From an uncultured Oscillospiraceae bacterium (GTDB lineage Bacteria; Bacillota; Clostridia; Oscillospirales; Oscillospiraceae), in contig CAJOFW010000161.1 in the NCBI GenBank assembly GCA_905234005.1, positions 967 to 6,008 on the forward strand: a DNA stretch of 5,042 nt. Reading direction: 5' to 3'. Both the position numbers and the translations under genes were made by a program. Shown here piece after piece: positions 4,913 through 5,042 of the stretch; the stretch's first letter is position 1, and the number at the start of each line of letters is the position of its first letter. Under the pieces are notes generated by a model that worked only from the letters and a program-made list of their open reading frames with translations, was not told where the DNA came from and ran no database searches.

Positions 4913-4923
4913 TACAAATTGTA
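4913..4923. promoter_or_regulatory. Palindrome next to the -35 of the membrane-protein promoter
   Basis: TACAAATTGTA is a perfect 5-base dyad around one base, directly upstream of the candidate -35. It resembles TACA-N-TGTA operators of the BlaI/CopY type, but its 3-base centre differs from their 2-base centre. The regulator is therefore not assigned. Confidence 0.25.
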
Positions 4924-4940
4924 ACCTTTTGCAGGAAAAT

Positions 4941-5042
4941 TCACTGTTTCGACATCTCCGCAAGCTCCCGTCCGATGATCTCACGGACGCGGCCGCCGAT
5001 ATCCGCCGTGGAGCCGCCCAGCTCCTCCGCCGGGATGACCTC
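4941..5042 (-). CDS. C-terminal 33 codons of an unrecognised gene
   Basis: The right edge cuts this gene; only the end is visible, with a TGA stop at 4941-4943. The residues include EELGGSTADIGGRVREIIG and end in ELAEMSKQ, with an amphipathic helical character and codon use like the neighbours. The fragment is too short to assign a family. No terminator is evident between this stop and the next gene at 4822, so some read-through into the membrane-protein gene is possible. Confidence 0.7.
   Translation of the reverse strand, partial: EVIPAEELGGSTADIGGRVREIIGRELAEMSKQ

Noticed and set aside
4178..4924. 248-codon plus-strand frame opposite the membrane-protein gene
   Set aside because: It is antisense to a frame with a strong ribosome site and ordered membrane segments. 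Its product is charged and compositionally biased.

Overview
The window looks like chromosomal DNA of a GC-rich Firmicute, probably from the Clostridia (an Oscillospiraceae-type gut anaerobe). This is inferred from G-rich Shine-Dalgarno sites, sigma-A-like TTGACA/TATAAT promoters, GC-rich hairpin terminators and the protein families present. No marker gene fixes the taxon. There are no rRNA or tRNA genes, insertion sequences, prophage genes or CRISPR arrays.

Layout, left to right. (1) Positions 1-830, minus strand: a two-gene operon with a small two-helix membrane protein of unknown function (456-830) followed 5 bases later by a DnaQ-type DEDDh 3'-5' exonuclease (1-450, cut by the left edge). 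Its promoter is clear at 866-894. (2) Positions 997-1359, plus strand: a divergent gene for a 120-residue uncharacterised soluble protein. (3) Positions 1360-1543: a convergent intergenic region with two hairpins. (4) Positions 1544-2497, minus: a LysR-family regulator. It is preceded by a 287-base intergenic region with a near-consensus promoter (2659-2688), operator-like repeats and a terminator-like hairpin that starts almost at +1. (5) Positions 2785-3978, minus: a membrane-anchored serine hydrolase of the pectin acetylesterase/Notum type. (6) Positions 4005-4178: a perfect tandem duplication of an 87-base unit, each copy holding an intrinsic terminator and a promoter. (7) Positions 4187-4822, minus: a multi-helix membrane protein of unknown function. 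(8) Positions 4941-5042, minus: the last 33 codons of an unrecognised gene.

Most genes appear to be separate short transcription units on the minus strand. The most notable structure is the duplicated terminator-promoter cassette between the membrane protein and the hydrolase. The inner promoter fires straight into the terminator of the neighbouring copy, so its only product should be a hairpin RNA of about 40 nt. The LysR leader has a similar promoter-then-immediate-terminator arrangement. I see no recognisable defence system, biosynthetic cluster or mobile element. The candidates for something new are these transcription-control arrangements and the uncharacterised membrane proteins.
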